A stretch of 64,000 nucleotides of DNA from Podocnemis expansa (lineage: Eukaryota; Chordata; Testudines; Podocnemididae): assembly GCA_007922195.1 (NCBI GenBank), contig ML682008.1, positions 2,344,552 to 2,408,551 of the forward strand, written 5' to 3'. Every line of letters starts with the position of its first letter. Within the stretch, counting starts at the first letter, position 1. The position numbers and the translations under genes were made by a program. Under the pieces are notes generated by a model. That model had not been told where the DNA came from. It saw only the letters and a list, made by a program, of their open reading frames with translations, and did not search any database. Shown here piece by piece: positions 1-11,177 of the stretch.

Positions 1-480
1 TGGAGGCATTTCCGGCACATGATGGCATAAATCACGTTAGTGGATGAGCAGGTAAATGAGCTTTTTAATGGAGTAGCTGGCTTGATTAGGTCCTATGATG
101 GTGTCTTTTGTGTGGCTATGTGAGCAAAGTTGGCAGCATGGTTTGTTGCAGGGGTATGTGCCTGCTTTAATATTTCTGTTAGTAGGTCAGTAATTGCTGG
201 TGAGTATCTGTTTAAGGCTAGGGGGCTGTGTGTAGGTGAGGAGAGGTCTGTCTCCCAAGGCTTTGGGGAGTGAGGAATCATCTTTTAGGATAGGCTGTAG
301 GTCCTTAATGATGTGTTATAGCGGTTTGACTTGTATGTATGCTAGGTTGGTCTACTCACTTGCATCTGTTATCGGCTTTCGCCAGCTTTCATCTTAGAAT
401 GCCGTTATCCTCAACAACATATGGTCATCTCTGTCTCTGGCAACCATGGTCTGTAATGGGTGAGGCTGACATTTTGAAGA
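1..480 (-). mobile_element. Penelope-like element fragment, decayed C-terminal coding region
   Basis: On the minus strand this is a diverged copy of the sequence at 40232-40825. Shared landmarks include the run encoding P-x-L-x-L-x-R-Y and the Cys/His-rich stretch before the GIY-YIG domain. The open piece at 93-281 corresponds to about residues 17-70 of the 40 kb ORF. The plus-strand text (dominated by 'gatggcataa', 'gatgagcaggtaaatga' and 'ttaggtcctatgatggtg') matches the 40.5-40.8 kb text almost word for word. It continues past 296 into sequence that is truncated in the other copy. It is cut by the window start, so its real 3' end is unseen. It is not functional: the reading frame is broken. 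Confidence 0.8.
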
Positions 481-523
481 TTATTTAGCTGTGGTTTGAG
501 ATGCAGATAGAATATGTTCCAAT

Positions 524-1015
524 GGCTCTGTCTACATTGCCAAAGATATTGTGAAATATTTATTTTGAAATAACTATTTCGAATTTATTTTGAAGTAATT
601 ATTTCAAAATAGCATTATTTCAAATGTATTATTTATATAATACATTTAGCATTATTTCAAGTATATTATTTCAAATATTTCAAAATAAGGTAGGAATTAT
701 TATTCTGAAATAGAGAGTCTTCACTAAACTCTATTTTGAAATAGGGGAAGGCAGGGAAAAGTAGAGGGCCATTATTTTGAAAGAAGCCAATTCTGCAGCC
801 TGGAATGGCTTTTTTTTCAAAAAAACTATTTCAAAAGAATTGCTTTTTCGAAATAAAAGCAGATTTAGTTATTTCAAAATAGTGCTTCCTTTTTTTCCCC
901 CCAAAATAATGAAGTGCTTATTTTGAAATAACAAAATGCCTGCATGAACAGGTAAAAAGATTTTTTCGAAATAAGCCTCCTTATTTCAAGAAAACTTTTC
1001 AGTGTAAACATTCCC
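524..1015. mobile_element. Palindromic MITE, TTTCAAAATA-word type
   Basis: The ends are an imperfect inverted pair, GGCTCTGTCTACATT and AGTGTAAACATTCCC. They match the GGCTATGTCTACACT / AGTGTAGACATAGCC termini of the MITEs at 8862, 31440, 54883 and 56877. The interior is a run of degenerate self-complementary words around TATTTCAAAATA, with some TTTCGAAAT. There is no coding sequence. It is the only copy here filled with this word. Confidence 0.6.
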
Positions 1016-2215
1016 ATTAATATGTACCATCTATAGCTATGCCAGAGCTCTTCGGATAAAATGATTTATCCCAGAGTTAAACCTGGGATAAAATGTTTAA
1101 AAGCAGCTAAGTCCCAATATCAAAAGTGACTTAGGCACCTCACCTCAGATCACGGATTTCAAATGGAAATTAGGAGCCAAAATACCTTTGAGGATCTGGG
1201 CCTTAGGAGCCGATGTATTGTTCAATGTCAGTGAGCTGAAGCTGACTGAGTCATACCTGAAAATAGGACTTAGTTACTTAAAAGTTTATCACAGTATATA
1301 TATGTGATAATCCATTGAAAGTAACAAAATCATTTTCACTTGTCCAAAAAACTGAATATGGCCCTTTAATTCTAACTTACTTGAAAACACTTCTTTAGGG
1401 GTAATGGTTAATTTGTTAGTCACCTGGCCCAATATTGATGAGGGTCCACAACTCCTTATATGGATCTCAAATCCAGAGCTGTCAATTATTCCACCTCAGT
1501 GTCTCTGCCATATCTGTGTTTAAATTATGCTGGAGTTTTATTGTCTTTGGAGAATAGTGGCTATCTTTTTGATATAACACAGTCCTTAATTTTATGTACA
1601 AAAGGAATTTTGACATAAAAATTGAAGTACTTTTGGATCATTTATTACAAAACCAGAGAATCATAAAGCTTTATTTATTTTATTTTTTTTACCAAAATTC
1701 CTTCATGAGGCTCATGCCAAACCAAAGAGTGTCTGCAGAGTGAAACAGAGAAAAGAAGCACATTCTCCAGATGGGGTATTAACAAGAGGTTTTGACTAAA
1801 TCACTAAGATAACTGTGAAACTTAGGGGGAAGCCATGGAATGATAGCTTTGGTGTCAGCTGTTAAAATATGGGAAACGGTATTCTTTTCCCTGTTGAATT
1901 AAGAAGTTGAAGATCTGTAAGTTGAGGCCTTCAGGAAATATATGAGAGAAGAACTGTCCACTTGGAAATTTTAGTAGCCTGTAATTTTAAAGACATTTAT
2001 GACAATACAAAAGGATAAATAATGCTTTGGACAGCACGCTCCCCTCCCGGCAATAGGGTGATAAGGAGAACAATTTCCCAGGAGCCCAGCAATTTAAAAG
2101 GGCCCAGGCAGATGGGAAGATAAGTGTATCTTTGCCTCTTCCCCACACAGACCCTTCTCTTAAGGCCCCCACCTCTTGTGCTCTCTGCCCTTCCTCTGAG
2201 TTGAGCTTATTTATT
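1016..2215. other. No gene seen; AT-rich unique-looking sequence
   Basis: No convincing exon, RNA gene or recognisable repeat. The short minus-strand frame at 1987-2172 has no family features. Confidence 0.5.
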
Positions 2216-2219
2216 ATGC

Positions 2220-2367
2220 ACCATGCAGGTTCCTGAACAACTGAGGAATTGGTATCTACAACTCAGTTTTCTGGGTTCATTAATATTCTCCCTGGGGAAT
2301 CCAAGAGATCCAGGAAGCTGAGTAGCAGATACCACCTCTTCATCTGCCTGGGAACCTGCATGGTCCA
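2220..2367. repeat. Imperfect inverted repeat, about 40-bp arms
   Basis: CCATGCAGGTTCC near 2222 pairs with GGAACCTGCATGG near 2350. The pairing continues inward through GGTATCTACA and TAGCAGATACC. The spacer is about 65 bp. The structure would form a hairpin and could be a small MITE; I could not define a target-site duplication. Confidence 0.5.
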
Positions 2368-2539
2368 TAAGAAATCAGCAAAAACATGGCCCACTCAGCC
2401 GTTTCTTTCTGGAGTGGGAGGAATTGACCATTCTGCTGTGGGACCCAGAATTGCTGTTGGTGGGCTGGATTTTTGAGAATGTATTGTCCTTTCTGCAGTA
2501 TGCTGTATTTAAACTGATGGCCCGGGAGTGAGATCAAAG

Positions 2540-3287
2540 CTCCGTTGTGTTAGGCACTGTGCAAACACATCGGTAGATAAAGCTGCTGCCCTGAAGAGTT
2601 TACAGTTGGACTATATTGGGAGTATCTCAATACTATAATATAACAACTTTAAATGGGTCTTTTTGGAGACTGCTCTACAATGATTTTTAGTGGCATGCCC
2701 CTTCATTAATCTATGTCAACTCCCACTAAGCTGGGGAAAATCACTGTCTTGAGAAGAATTGAGTGAAACCTGCTGACTTCAATTAATAATCATTTCTAAT
2801 TGCTCAGCAGAAGCAATCTTGAGAGACATTAGAGTGGAAAACAGTTAACTTGCTAGCTTCTTCTAGTAGAATGAGGCTGTCACCCTGTCCTTCCCCTAGA
2901 AATCAAGGAGCTGCTTACATGAAATGGTGGACCATAAAGCCTATTTCTATGACAATGTGCCTTTGATCAGATGCTATATGAGATTAACGTGGTGCTCAGA
3001 TACATACAGAAAGACAGAGAGAAAGATGGGAAGGAGAATACAATCCTGAATTGAACCTGCTGTATATCTGGCATTCCTTCTTTTGGAGAAAAATTTCAAT
3101 AGGGGCCAGGGAAAAAGTACAGGAGGTCCAAGATTGCTACCATTGCATTATCCCCACTAAAAGGAATAAGGAATAATGGACATAGATGTGAATTTATTGT
3201 TATAGTAAGTCCTCAAATTTTCTGTGTGCAGCAAAAGATATGGTTAGTTCAGCATACACATACTCATGCACTTTTATTTGTTTCCAG
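2540..3287. other. No gene seen
   Basis: Moderately AT-rich sequence with no recognisable repeat, up to the possible exon that starts at 3288. Confidence 0.45.
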
Positions 3288-3629
3288 CAACAAGACGGTC
3301 AGAGAAGAAACCTTGTACCTTCTCCACTTACAATAAGGTAAAATTATTTTCTTCAGAACATGTATTGTCAGATAGCTTTCCTGCGACTCCAGCCTACAAA
3401 TATTATGTTTCCATGGATGCCAGTCCTTAAACTACAGTTTGTCTGTTCCAGTCAACATAGAAACATAAAGAAAAAGTGCTTGCTGCACAAAAGTGTTCTG
3501 TTGCCAGCAAGTACGGTCCTCGTTACTCAGCCTTGTTCAGCTGAGAAATCAGGAGCAGTGTTAGAAAGTGAAGATGAGGCGCTAATCTCTCAGATGTTGC
3601 TTGAGGATGATGAACACACAGATCCATAA
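3288..3629 (+). CDS. Possible last two coding exons of an unrecognised gene
   Basis: A polypyrimidine tract and TTTCCAG precede a 50-bp open stretch (3288-3337) that ends AATAAG before GTAAAA. After 114 bp, a second tract and TGTTCCAG open a 178-bp stretch (3452-3629) ending in TAA. The exon phases match: two bases left over join one base, making a serine codon. The join gives about 76 residues. The C-terminus is acidic (E, D and M/L rich, ending DEHTDP), which is unlike typical noise. I do not recognise the protein. No upstream exon or nearby AATAAA was found. It may be chance, since GT and AG sites are common. The unspliced frame from 3360 is open too, so the intron is not required. Confidence 0.2.
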
Positions 3630-4258
3630 TGAAAAGCAACTCAGCTATGTTGAGCCCCCATCTTAAGGAGTTAGCATATTAGAAGAGCCACAAAGAAGGA
3701 AAGAGAAACAGCAATCTGGCTCACTGTAGGCCTCATACAGCTGTACTATCTGCAGTTGTCTTAAAAGTTAATACACTTGGATTCAGAGCAGATGTGCTCA
3801 AGCATAGTGGTCTTTTCAGAAACCTTTGTGCATGTTTCAATTATCAGAGAAAGGGTTGAATCTGATTCTTGTTAAAGTCAGTCCTACTGACTTCAGTGAG
3901 TTTGGATTGAGTCCTTAATCGGGATCCTGGGATCCTGGGTTCCTCAGATCACATCATCCAAAATCGTACCAGAGAGAGAGGAGAGCAGAGTGGACAGTGA
4001 CTGGGAATTGTATGGTTCAGACTTCATGGCTGGCATCAATCCTGTGCTGGTGGCTGTCCAGGGGATGCTGATGTTTTGGTGTGAATTAATGGGTGCAGAG
4101 TGAATCTGGGGCTAGCATGATAGATCTACATATATGTAACATGTCGCATTTATATCTGATAGATAGACGATAGCAACATCCGGGGCCAGTATGAACCAAG
4201 GTGCCTGGTACATTTGAGCTGTGACTCCTAGGCATTAAAAGTATTAATCTACTAAGGA
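3630..4258. other. No gene seen; short ancient repeat traces
   Basis: Contains one copy of the recurring motif TGACTTCAGTGAG (near 3889), a trace of an old amniote repeat. Nothing else is identifiable. Confidence 0.4.
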
Positions 4259-5810
4259 TTGTGATAGGCTCAGGCCTGATAGCTATAGGAAAGTGGTCCT
4301 ATTTGAATCCTGAGTAGTGAGCAGGCGGAAGCCCACCTCCAGCTAAAGCCCCTCCGCCAGCCTACAGGGAGGAGTCACTGCACCCAGATCCAACTGAATG
4401 TTTGGGACAACAAATGAAACAACAGGGAAGGGCATAAGGATCAAAGGTGCAAAATAAGGGACTCAGAAGGGGACACTGAGCAAAGAACCCTGGAGAGTGC
4501 CCTCTGCTCCCAGAAGTGTCTAGGGAGCCAGCGGATGCTACCTAGAGGAACTCTGCTCAGATGTATGAATGGGCATGGGAGCAGAAATAGGTCCCACAGT
4601 TGCAGAGATCCCCCTCAACCACCCTTCTCTCCCTGGTGTGATAGATGGTGACTTTGGCTAGGGCTAGGAGGAGGCTGACAGGGAGCTCCCATATCAGAGA
4701 GTGGTAGAAGGAATATAAATTAGCCCCAGAATCAGCAAATCATTATTCCCTGGGTAATTCAGCCAGGGTTACTTCAGGTTAATTAGGTCACCTGAGGCCA
4801 ATTAAAGAACTTGCCACACTCTTTAAAAGCCTCCTTTTCAGGCAAAGAGGGGTATCTGAAAGGTGGCTGGGAGAGGAAGTGAAGCGGAGTGGAGTGGAGC
4901 AGAGCTGCTAGAAATGAATCATGTGGATTGATTGCTATGTACCACACCACCAGGAAAGTATGGGTGATAGGGAGAAGTCCACCCAGGCAGCGCCATGGGC
5001 TTTTAGGCTTCATGTCCTGGAAGAGGATCCTGCCACTTGAAGAACGGAGTAAGGGATTTGAGGTGAGGCAACCCCATCCAAACAGGGGAATTGCAGAGAC
5101 TGAAAGCCTCCAGGAGAGGAGGCCATGAAAACTCTCCCTGGCTCCATGAAGCAATGGAGCCAAGGGTGGGTGACCAAGAAAAGTATTAGCTCTCCAGGAC
5201 TCAGCTGTTGGAGGCTGCTGCTCATAGGCTGTGTTCACACAACCCTCTTATTTCGAAACAATAGAGGCATTGTTTCGAAACAAGTTAAACCCCATGCGGG
5301 GATGAAACAACGCCGTGCAAACATGTTGTTTTGAAACACTGGTGACTTGTTTAGAAATAATTGTTGCCTGAACCTGCTATTTCGCTTTGAGCTTTTTTCC
5401 TTAATTCGAATTAACAAACTGTTAATTCGAATTAAGTTATTTCGAAATAAGGCGTTATTTCGATACAAGTTGTTTCGAAACAACCGTATCGAAATAACCC
5501 CGTGTGTGAACACAGCCATAGGGTCCCTGAGTCAGGGCCTGGGGTAGAGGGTAAGAAGACGACCTTCCCCACATACACTTTCCCCTTCTTCCATCTGGCC
5601 ATACCCAGGGGCGGCCAAACAGGAACAAACCCCAGTGAGGAGGCCAGCTGTGTTACGACTGAACTGCACCAAAAAGAGTCCTAAGAGAGATTGGGAGGAA
5701 GGAACTGGACCATAACAAGCTGCAGAATAAAAGCGTGGGACCCACAGAGGCAGAATAGGCCTTGCTCTGTACCCCCACATAATGTACAAGATTTGGAAAA
5801 TAAAGGAATA
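4259..5810 (+). mobile_element. Possible LTR-like sequence, interrupted by a MITE
   Basis: The sequence starts with TG, carries GC-richer stretches that look like a retroelement leader, and contains AATAAA-type signals at about 5727 and 5798. It continues on both sides of the MITE at 5227-5517. A stretch near 4770-4830 (ATTAGGTCACCTGAGGCC, then AATTAAAGAACTTGCC) resembles reptilian LTRs I have seen, and 62340-62400 is loosely similar. No gag, pol or env coding is present. The family and both boundaries are uncertain. The open frame at 4783-5238 (-) has no domain features. Confidence 0.25.
5227..5517. mobile_element. Palindromic MITE, TTGTTTCGAAACAA-word type
   Basis: The ends are GGCTGTGTTCACAC and GTGTGAACACAGCC, an exact inverted pair. 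A 3-bp ATA flanks both sides (5224-5226 and 5518-5520), consistent with a target-site duplication. The interior is degenerate copies of GTTTCGAAAC and a TTAATTCGAATTAA block. The short frames on both strands are by-products of the palindromes. Related copies start at 9258, 14224, 15430 and 18967. Confidence 0.85.
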
Positions 5811-5849
5811 GTGTGCACACAGCAGGAGAGCATCTGGCATCAGAGTGCT

Positions 5850-6960
5850 CTTCCACTGTACTTGTACTTATGCAGAGGTGCAGATATCTGTACTCTGACT
5901 CAGTTGGTGGCACAGATAATTACGAACAAAAGTCTCTGAAAGACATTGCACTCTTGGCTACCACAGGCATTTATGATGAACATAATGGAAGTAATGACTT
6001 GAGCTCTCACATATGAAATTGCATGCCCTGTTAAACTGACTGCATTTGAACACATTTAGAGTGGCACAAATTTACGGGACTGTAATGGTCCAGGTCAAAG
6101 CACAGAAGGATTTAACCACATTCTCCATGACCTCTAGGACTAGGACTGTCTTCCTGTGTTTTGTATAGCACCTAGCACAATGGGGGTGTAATTGGGGCCT
6201 CTGGAAGCTACAAAGATTTAAAGTTGAATAATGCAATAATAATGTTAAAGTTGGTGGACCCGGACTTTTCTACGTAAATTATACAATTGGAAAAAATGTT
6301 AAAAATAAATCAGGCTGTGCAGCATCAAAAACAGCACAGCTTCCTTGATCTAGCGATAGTCATATTACTCACTAAGCATTTTTTTCAGCCGGAAGATGTC
6401 ATGCAAAATACAGCACATCCGCCTTGGTTACAACTACATCCTTTCAAGTAGTTTCCCATTTGGATAACAGGACATTTCAGTTTCTAACCGAAGCCACTAG
6501 GTGATTATAAAGACCTCATTTAGGATTAATTGAAAGAAATGCAAATAGCCTAGGGAAAGGAAAGTCTGGAAGACTAGTCCAATGATGATGAGAAAAGTGG
6601 GCTCTGTGAGAATGAAAGAGGGAAGTCTAGTTACTAATGTCTGATGAAGAATAGAGGAAAGGCCTAAGAGGATATGAAAGAGCAGACAGGTTGGGTGGGG
6701 TGGGTGGAAAGAGTTCTGTATTGTCAGTCAGAGGAAAACATTTGGCATTACCTTTGGGAGCTGGTTCCAGTATTTCCATTTTCTTGTTAATAGCAATTCC
6801 TGGAGGAGAAGAAATCTGAGCCTTTCTATTGAGAAATATAAATTAGATATCCCAGTATAGTTTGTAATATGGGTGGCTACTATACAGTACTACTGGAGGC
6901 AAACATAAGGCAGATTTTCTAAAGCCTACAAATGAGTTAACTTTTTGTGTGTGAATCTGC
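5850..6960. other. No gene seen
   Basis: Mixed AT-rich sequence with no identifiable exon or intact repeat. Confidence 0.45.
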
Positions 6961-6964
<4 letters not shown>

Positions 6965-7011
<47 letters not shown>

Positions 7012-7021
7012 NNNNNNNNNN

Positions 7022-7069
<48 letters not shown>
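6965..7069. repeat. (TG)n microsatellite with an internal 10-N gap
   Basis: Uninterrupted TG dinucleotides on both sides of Ns at 7012-7021. The gap sits inside the repeat, so the true length is unknown. Confidence 0.98.
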
Positions 7070-7919
7070 GAATATTCTGTTAATATTTTGGGGTTGACTT
7101 TAATTTTCTCCCAGAGGAAATAGGTGAAAGCTCCAACTTGGTTTCATTTTAAATGCCAAAATGTCTCAACCCTTTCAGCATTTTTGCACTGAGTTGTGAA
7201 TAAATGACAGATGGAAACTGTTTCATATCAGTGTTAATGTTTTTATTTTAGTTCCTGAAGTCGTTTGCTTCTACTCAAGACTTGACTTTTATGTAGAGAC
7301 CTCTTTCATATATGCACACACAATTTATATATATAATATACTATAACAAAAATAAATTCCAAAATTTAGAATTTAAAACCTACAATTAAATCATGAGCTA
7401 GAGTATTAGGTATTACTGAATTTCTTCAAACCTGCTTACATGTGATTGGCAAAATTTCAGTATGTTTTTTAAAGGCAGAAGCTTAAATAAATGTGAAGAA
7501 CATTGGGGAGTTGCACTGGGGCTCTATATATCTCTCCAGGATCTGAGACAAATAATTAGATACATAGGACTCCTTGTTTCTTTAGTGTCTAAGAAACTAT
7601 TGAGCAGAAACAAAAGTAGATCTCAGTACCAAAACAGCTAAAGAGTTAATTTAGCTGCATAATCCCTCTGAACTCAGCGTTGTTCCATGCAGACCTATCC
7701 TTTACTGTAGTCTAGATAAGGTCCCATATAAAGTCCACTGCAGAACATGCTAACTGCATTTGAACATCAAGCAATAATATTTATACATGTAATCAACAAA
7801 GCAGCTTCAATTCAAGCCCCATATTAGTCATGTTCTCTGACACAGCTGGAAAATCCCCTTATTTAGAAATGAGTAAAAAATAGAAAAACAATCCAACAAA
7901 ATAAAATGTATCTGAATTC
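7070..7919. other. No gene seen; AT-rich
   Basis: AT-rich sequence with TATA runs near 7328. No exon or clear repeat is recognised before the CR1 copy. Confidence 0.45.
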
Positions 7920-8861
7920 AAGATAGAAAAGTCCAAAGCAGACCGCAAAGAATTACAAAGAGATCTCAGAAAACTGGATGGTTGGGCAACAAAAGAGCAG
8001 ATGATGTTCATGACGAGAAAAGCAAAGCAAAGCACACTGGAAAACAGAAGCCTGACTATATATAAAAAATGATGGGATCTAAATTAGAAGTTACCACTCA
8101 AGAAAAAGATCCTGGAGTCATTGCAGATAGTTCTCAGTAAACACGCATTCAATGTTCAGCAGCTGTCAAAAAAAGCCAACAGAATGTTGGGAAAACTTAG
8201 GAAAAGCATAGATAATAAGAGAAAATATTGTATTGTCTCTTTATAAATCCATGGCATGCCCACATCTTGAATACTGCATATGGATCTGATTATTCCATCT
8301 CAGGAAAAGATATTTTGGAATTGAAAAAGGCACAAAAAAGGGCAACTGCAATGATTACGGGTTAGAACATCTATATGAAGAGAGATTAATAAGAGTGAGA
8401 CTTTTCAGCTTGGAAAAGAGACGACTAAATATGGCTGTGAGAGAAGTTATAAAATTATGACTGATGTGGGGAAAGTAAATAAAGTGTTATTTACTTCTTC
8501 TCATAACACAAGAACTATGGGGCCACCAAATGAAATTAATAGGAGCAGGTTTAAAAGGAACAAAAGGAAACATTTCTTCACACCATAAATCAACATGTGG
8601 AACTCCTTGCCAGAGAATGTTGCGGGGACCAAGGCTATAACAGGGTTAATAAAAGAACTAAGTAAGTTCCTGAAGGATAGGTCCACCAATGGCTATTAAC
8701 TAGATGGACAGGCATTGCTGTTTACCAGAATTTAGGAACAGACAGTGGAATATATCATTTGATGATGACCTGTTTTGTTCATTTCCTCTGAAGCATCTGG
8801 CATTGGCCACTGTCAGAAGATGGATACTGGGCTTGATGGACCGTTAGTCTGACCCGTTATA

Positions 8862-9679
8862 GGCTATGTCTACATTCAAAAAGCTAAGTCGACTTTATTA
8901 TGTCGACTTAATAAAGTCTATTTAAAGTCGACTTTAAGTAGACCTTATTAAGTTGACTTAGTGAGTCCACACTACATTAAGTCGATTTTATAAAGTCGAC
9001 TTTAAGTGGGTGCTCTGGCTTAATTCGACTTTAGAAAGTTGACTTAATGGCCCCACTGCGCTAAGTCGACTTTATTAAGTGAGTCCACATTGCCTTAAGT
9101 CGACTTAATGAAGTCGACTTAACAGTAAAGTCGACTTTATAAGTGGCCCTTATAAAGTCAACTTTACTGGACCCTAAAGTTGACTTTATTGCCCTGCAGT
9201 GTAGACAGGGCTCTGTCTAAGTTGACTTAAGGGCTCTTAAGTTGACTTAAACACATAGGGTGTGTTCACACAGCCTCCTTATTTCGAAACAACGGAGGTT
9301 GTTTTGAAATAAGGTTTTGGCTGTTCACACGACGCACGGTTGTTTCGGAACAATGGTTCCTGTTGTTCCGAAACAACCGCGTTGTTTTGAAACAAGTTAA
9401 ACCTAGTCTGTGGGTGAAACAACGTTGTTTTGCAATGGTTGTTTTGAAACAACGCTGTGCAAACATGTTGTTTCGAAACGGTGGTGCGTCATTTCAAAAT
9501 AACTGTTGTCCTGAATCGCTATTTCGATTCTGGCTTTTTTTCCTTATTTCGAATTAACAAAATGTTAATTCAAAATAAGTTGTTTCGAAATAACCGTTAT
9601 TTCGATATACGGTTGTTTTGAAACAACCATATCGAAATAACCCACTGTGTGGGAACACGTCAATAGTGTAGACATAGCC
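8862..9679. mobile_element. Palindromic MITE, AAGTCGACTT-word type, with a nested MITE
   Basis: The ends are GGCTATGTCTACA and TGTAGACATAGCC. ATA on both sides (8859-8861 and 9680-9682) is a target-site duplication within the CR1 tail. The interior from 8862 to 9257 holds repeated AAGTCGACTTTA words, eight with an intact GTCGAC by my reading. These are the best-preserved copies in the window, which suggests a young insertion. A second MITE (9258-9662) sits near the right end. Confidence 0.88.
9258..9662. mobile_element. Nested palindromic MITE, TTGTTTCGAAACAA-word type
   Basis: Starts GGGTGTGTTCACAC and ends GTGGGAACACGTCA, with ATA at 9255-9257 and 9663-9665. Removing it restores the ACATAGTGTAGACATAGCC end of the host MITE, which fixes the order of insertion. 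The interior is repeated GTTTCGAAAC, plus AATTCGAATTAAC-like words and TTATTTCGATATACG. It belongs to the same family as 5227-5517. Confidence 0.85.
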
Positions 9680-9740
9680 ATAGACATTATGTTCTTACAT
9701 TCTTGAAAAACTGCACTTGTTTCTCTTCTGTAGATTTCAA

Positions 9741-10970
9741 AAGGAATAAAATCTTTAAAAAAAAAAAAAAGAAATATTTCTGAAACTTCTGAAATTTTGT
9801 TTTCTCCCCATCCTTTTCTCCCTACAGGCCAGTGAGTCCAATAAAATGAAAAATGCCTAGGACTGTTTGTTTTATTATTATTATTATTTTCCCCTTTTTA
9901 CAGTCTAACTTTCTCACAGTCAAGGTTGGTAGATTGGAGCAGTAAAAGAAAAAAATTCCCAGTCATTGCTTTCAGTGACAGAAAATGGGGAAAGGTGAGG
10001 TGAAGAAACCAAAACTCCAATTTTTTTAATTGCGTTTTAAAACTCAAACTAAATGAAAATTCCAGTCAAAATGAAATTATGAAAAGGTTTTGTTCTGTAA
10101 TTTTTGTTCTGTAATTTTCCATTGGAATTTTTTTTAAATTCATCTTAAATGTTCTTCCTTCCAATTCTCCCCTTGGTTTCCTATCAAGCCTCATTTTTCA
10201 TTTTATCTCCTACCTCTACCTTTGTATCTCAGTTAAGTACGTGAAAAGTGGAGATGCTCTGCTCTGTCCTGTTCCATGTTCCACAATCTAGATGAGTCAG
10301 TTACTTACAGGAATATGTCCATGAGTAAATATTCTTTAAAGGGTCACAACTACATCATACCATCACCTTGGTTGTGAGGCCAGAGTCATTCTGGTGCCAT
10401 TGACCACGGTGTTATGGCACATGCAAGATGCAGAATTCCAGTACTAAGCTGGACACACTCACATTCCCTCTTCCCCACCCCCTCATCTCATTCATGTTTG
10501 TGCCTACATACTTGAGAGGGGTCACAGCTATGTTGTGAATATAGAAGAGCAGTTATGTCTGATAAAGTGTCCAATGCTTTTGAAATATCATTGGGAATGT
10601 GCAGTTATTTTGCTTGATCATATCAATTTGAATATTCCATTCTACTCATCTGAAAGTCATGAAGCAATTTCCAGATATGATATTAACTTCACAATCTCCC
10701 TTTGAGGTAGTCGTAGCACCTCTCTTGAGGACGGGTAAACTGAAGCATAGAAGTGACTGGGTGACTAAGAAGTTGCATGGCCTTGAGAAAAAACAGAGAA
10801 TGAGACTCAGGCTCTGAGGACCTGGACCCTGGAGCTAGCATTTCCAAGTCATCTCTTCAGGATCTTTTCCTGTACAATTTAAATTAGTTTAAATCAATGC
10901 ACTTCAGATATGTCCCCTGGGAGGCTGTTACACTGTCAAGCTAGACTGTTACTGGGTATGGGTAGGTCTC
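9741..10970. other. No gene seen; poly-A run and possible MIR-like trace
   Basis: A poly-A run lies at about 9752-9768 and an ATT repeat near 9880. The stretch near 10700-10860 (GGTAAACTGAAGCATAGAAG, then a GACT-rich tail) resembles a diverged MIR core. Nothing coding was found. Confidence 0.4.
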
Positions 10971-10982
10971 ACTGTTAGGAAT

Positions 10983-11165
10983 TTCCAAAGGGCTAGCCAT
11001 GTTAGTCTAGTTCAGCAAAATAAGCAAGACATTCCCTGGCACTTAAAGACTGACAAATTTATTTACCGCATGATTGTCTGATGAAGTGGGATTTTCTCCC
11101 ATGAAAGCTCATGTGATAAATAAATGTGTTCATCTTTAAGTGCCACAGGACTCCTTGCTTATTTT
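10983..11165. mobile_element. Foldback Penelope-like 3'-end copy with 12-bp duplication
   Basis: The left half starts TTCCAAAGGGCTAGCCATG and continues AAGCAAG then TGGCACTTAAAGACT. The right half is its inverse, TCTTTAAGTGCCA then CTTGCTTATTTT. Between the halves are GATGAAGTGGGATTTTCTCC and GAAAGCTCATG, the same tail that follows the 40 kb GIY-YIG ORF. The 12-bp ACTGTTAGGAAT occurs at 10971-10982 and 11166-11177, a clear target-site duplication. Confidence 0.85.
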
Positions 11166-11177
11166 ACTGTTAGGAAT

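Larger units (their letters stand above)
7920..9740 (+). mobile_element. CR1 LINE 3' fragment, interrupted by nested MITEs
   Basis: Plus-strand CR1 text runs from the region after the reverse-transcriptase active site to the 3' end. Landmarks are 'gatgggatctaaattag', 'aatccatggcatgccca', 'cttttcagcttggaaaag' and 'gccaccaaatgaaattaat'. It ends with the 'tactgggcttgatggacc' tail at about 8830-8860. At 8862 it is broken by a MITE. It resumes at 9680 with 'cattatgttctta', the CR1 3' terminus. It is 5' truncated and the frames are broken, so it is a dead copy. The insertions postdate it. Confidence 0.85.

Noticed and set aside
5235..5547. Frames on both strands in the palindromic MITEs (also 9266-9466, 14232-14606)
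   Set aside because: Repeated N-N, F-R-N-N and L-I-R-I peptides are translations of the palindromic words.
8862..9257. Regularly repeated AAGTCGACTT words, looking like a repeat array with spacers
   Set aside because: Not a CRISPR: words are 10-14 bp, self-complementary, without unique equal-length spacers, in a eukaryotic transposon.
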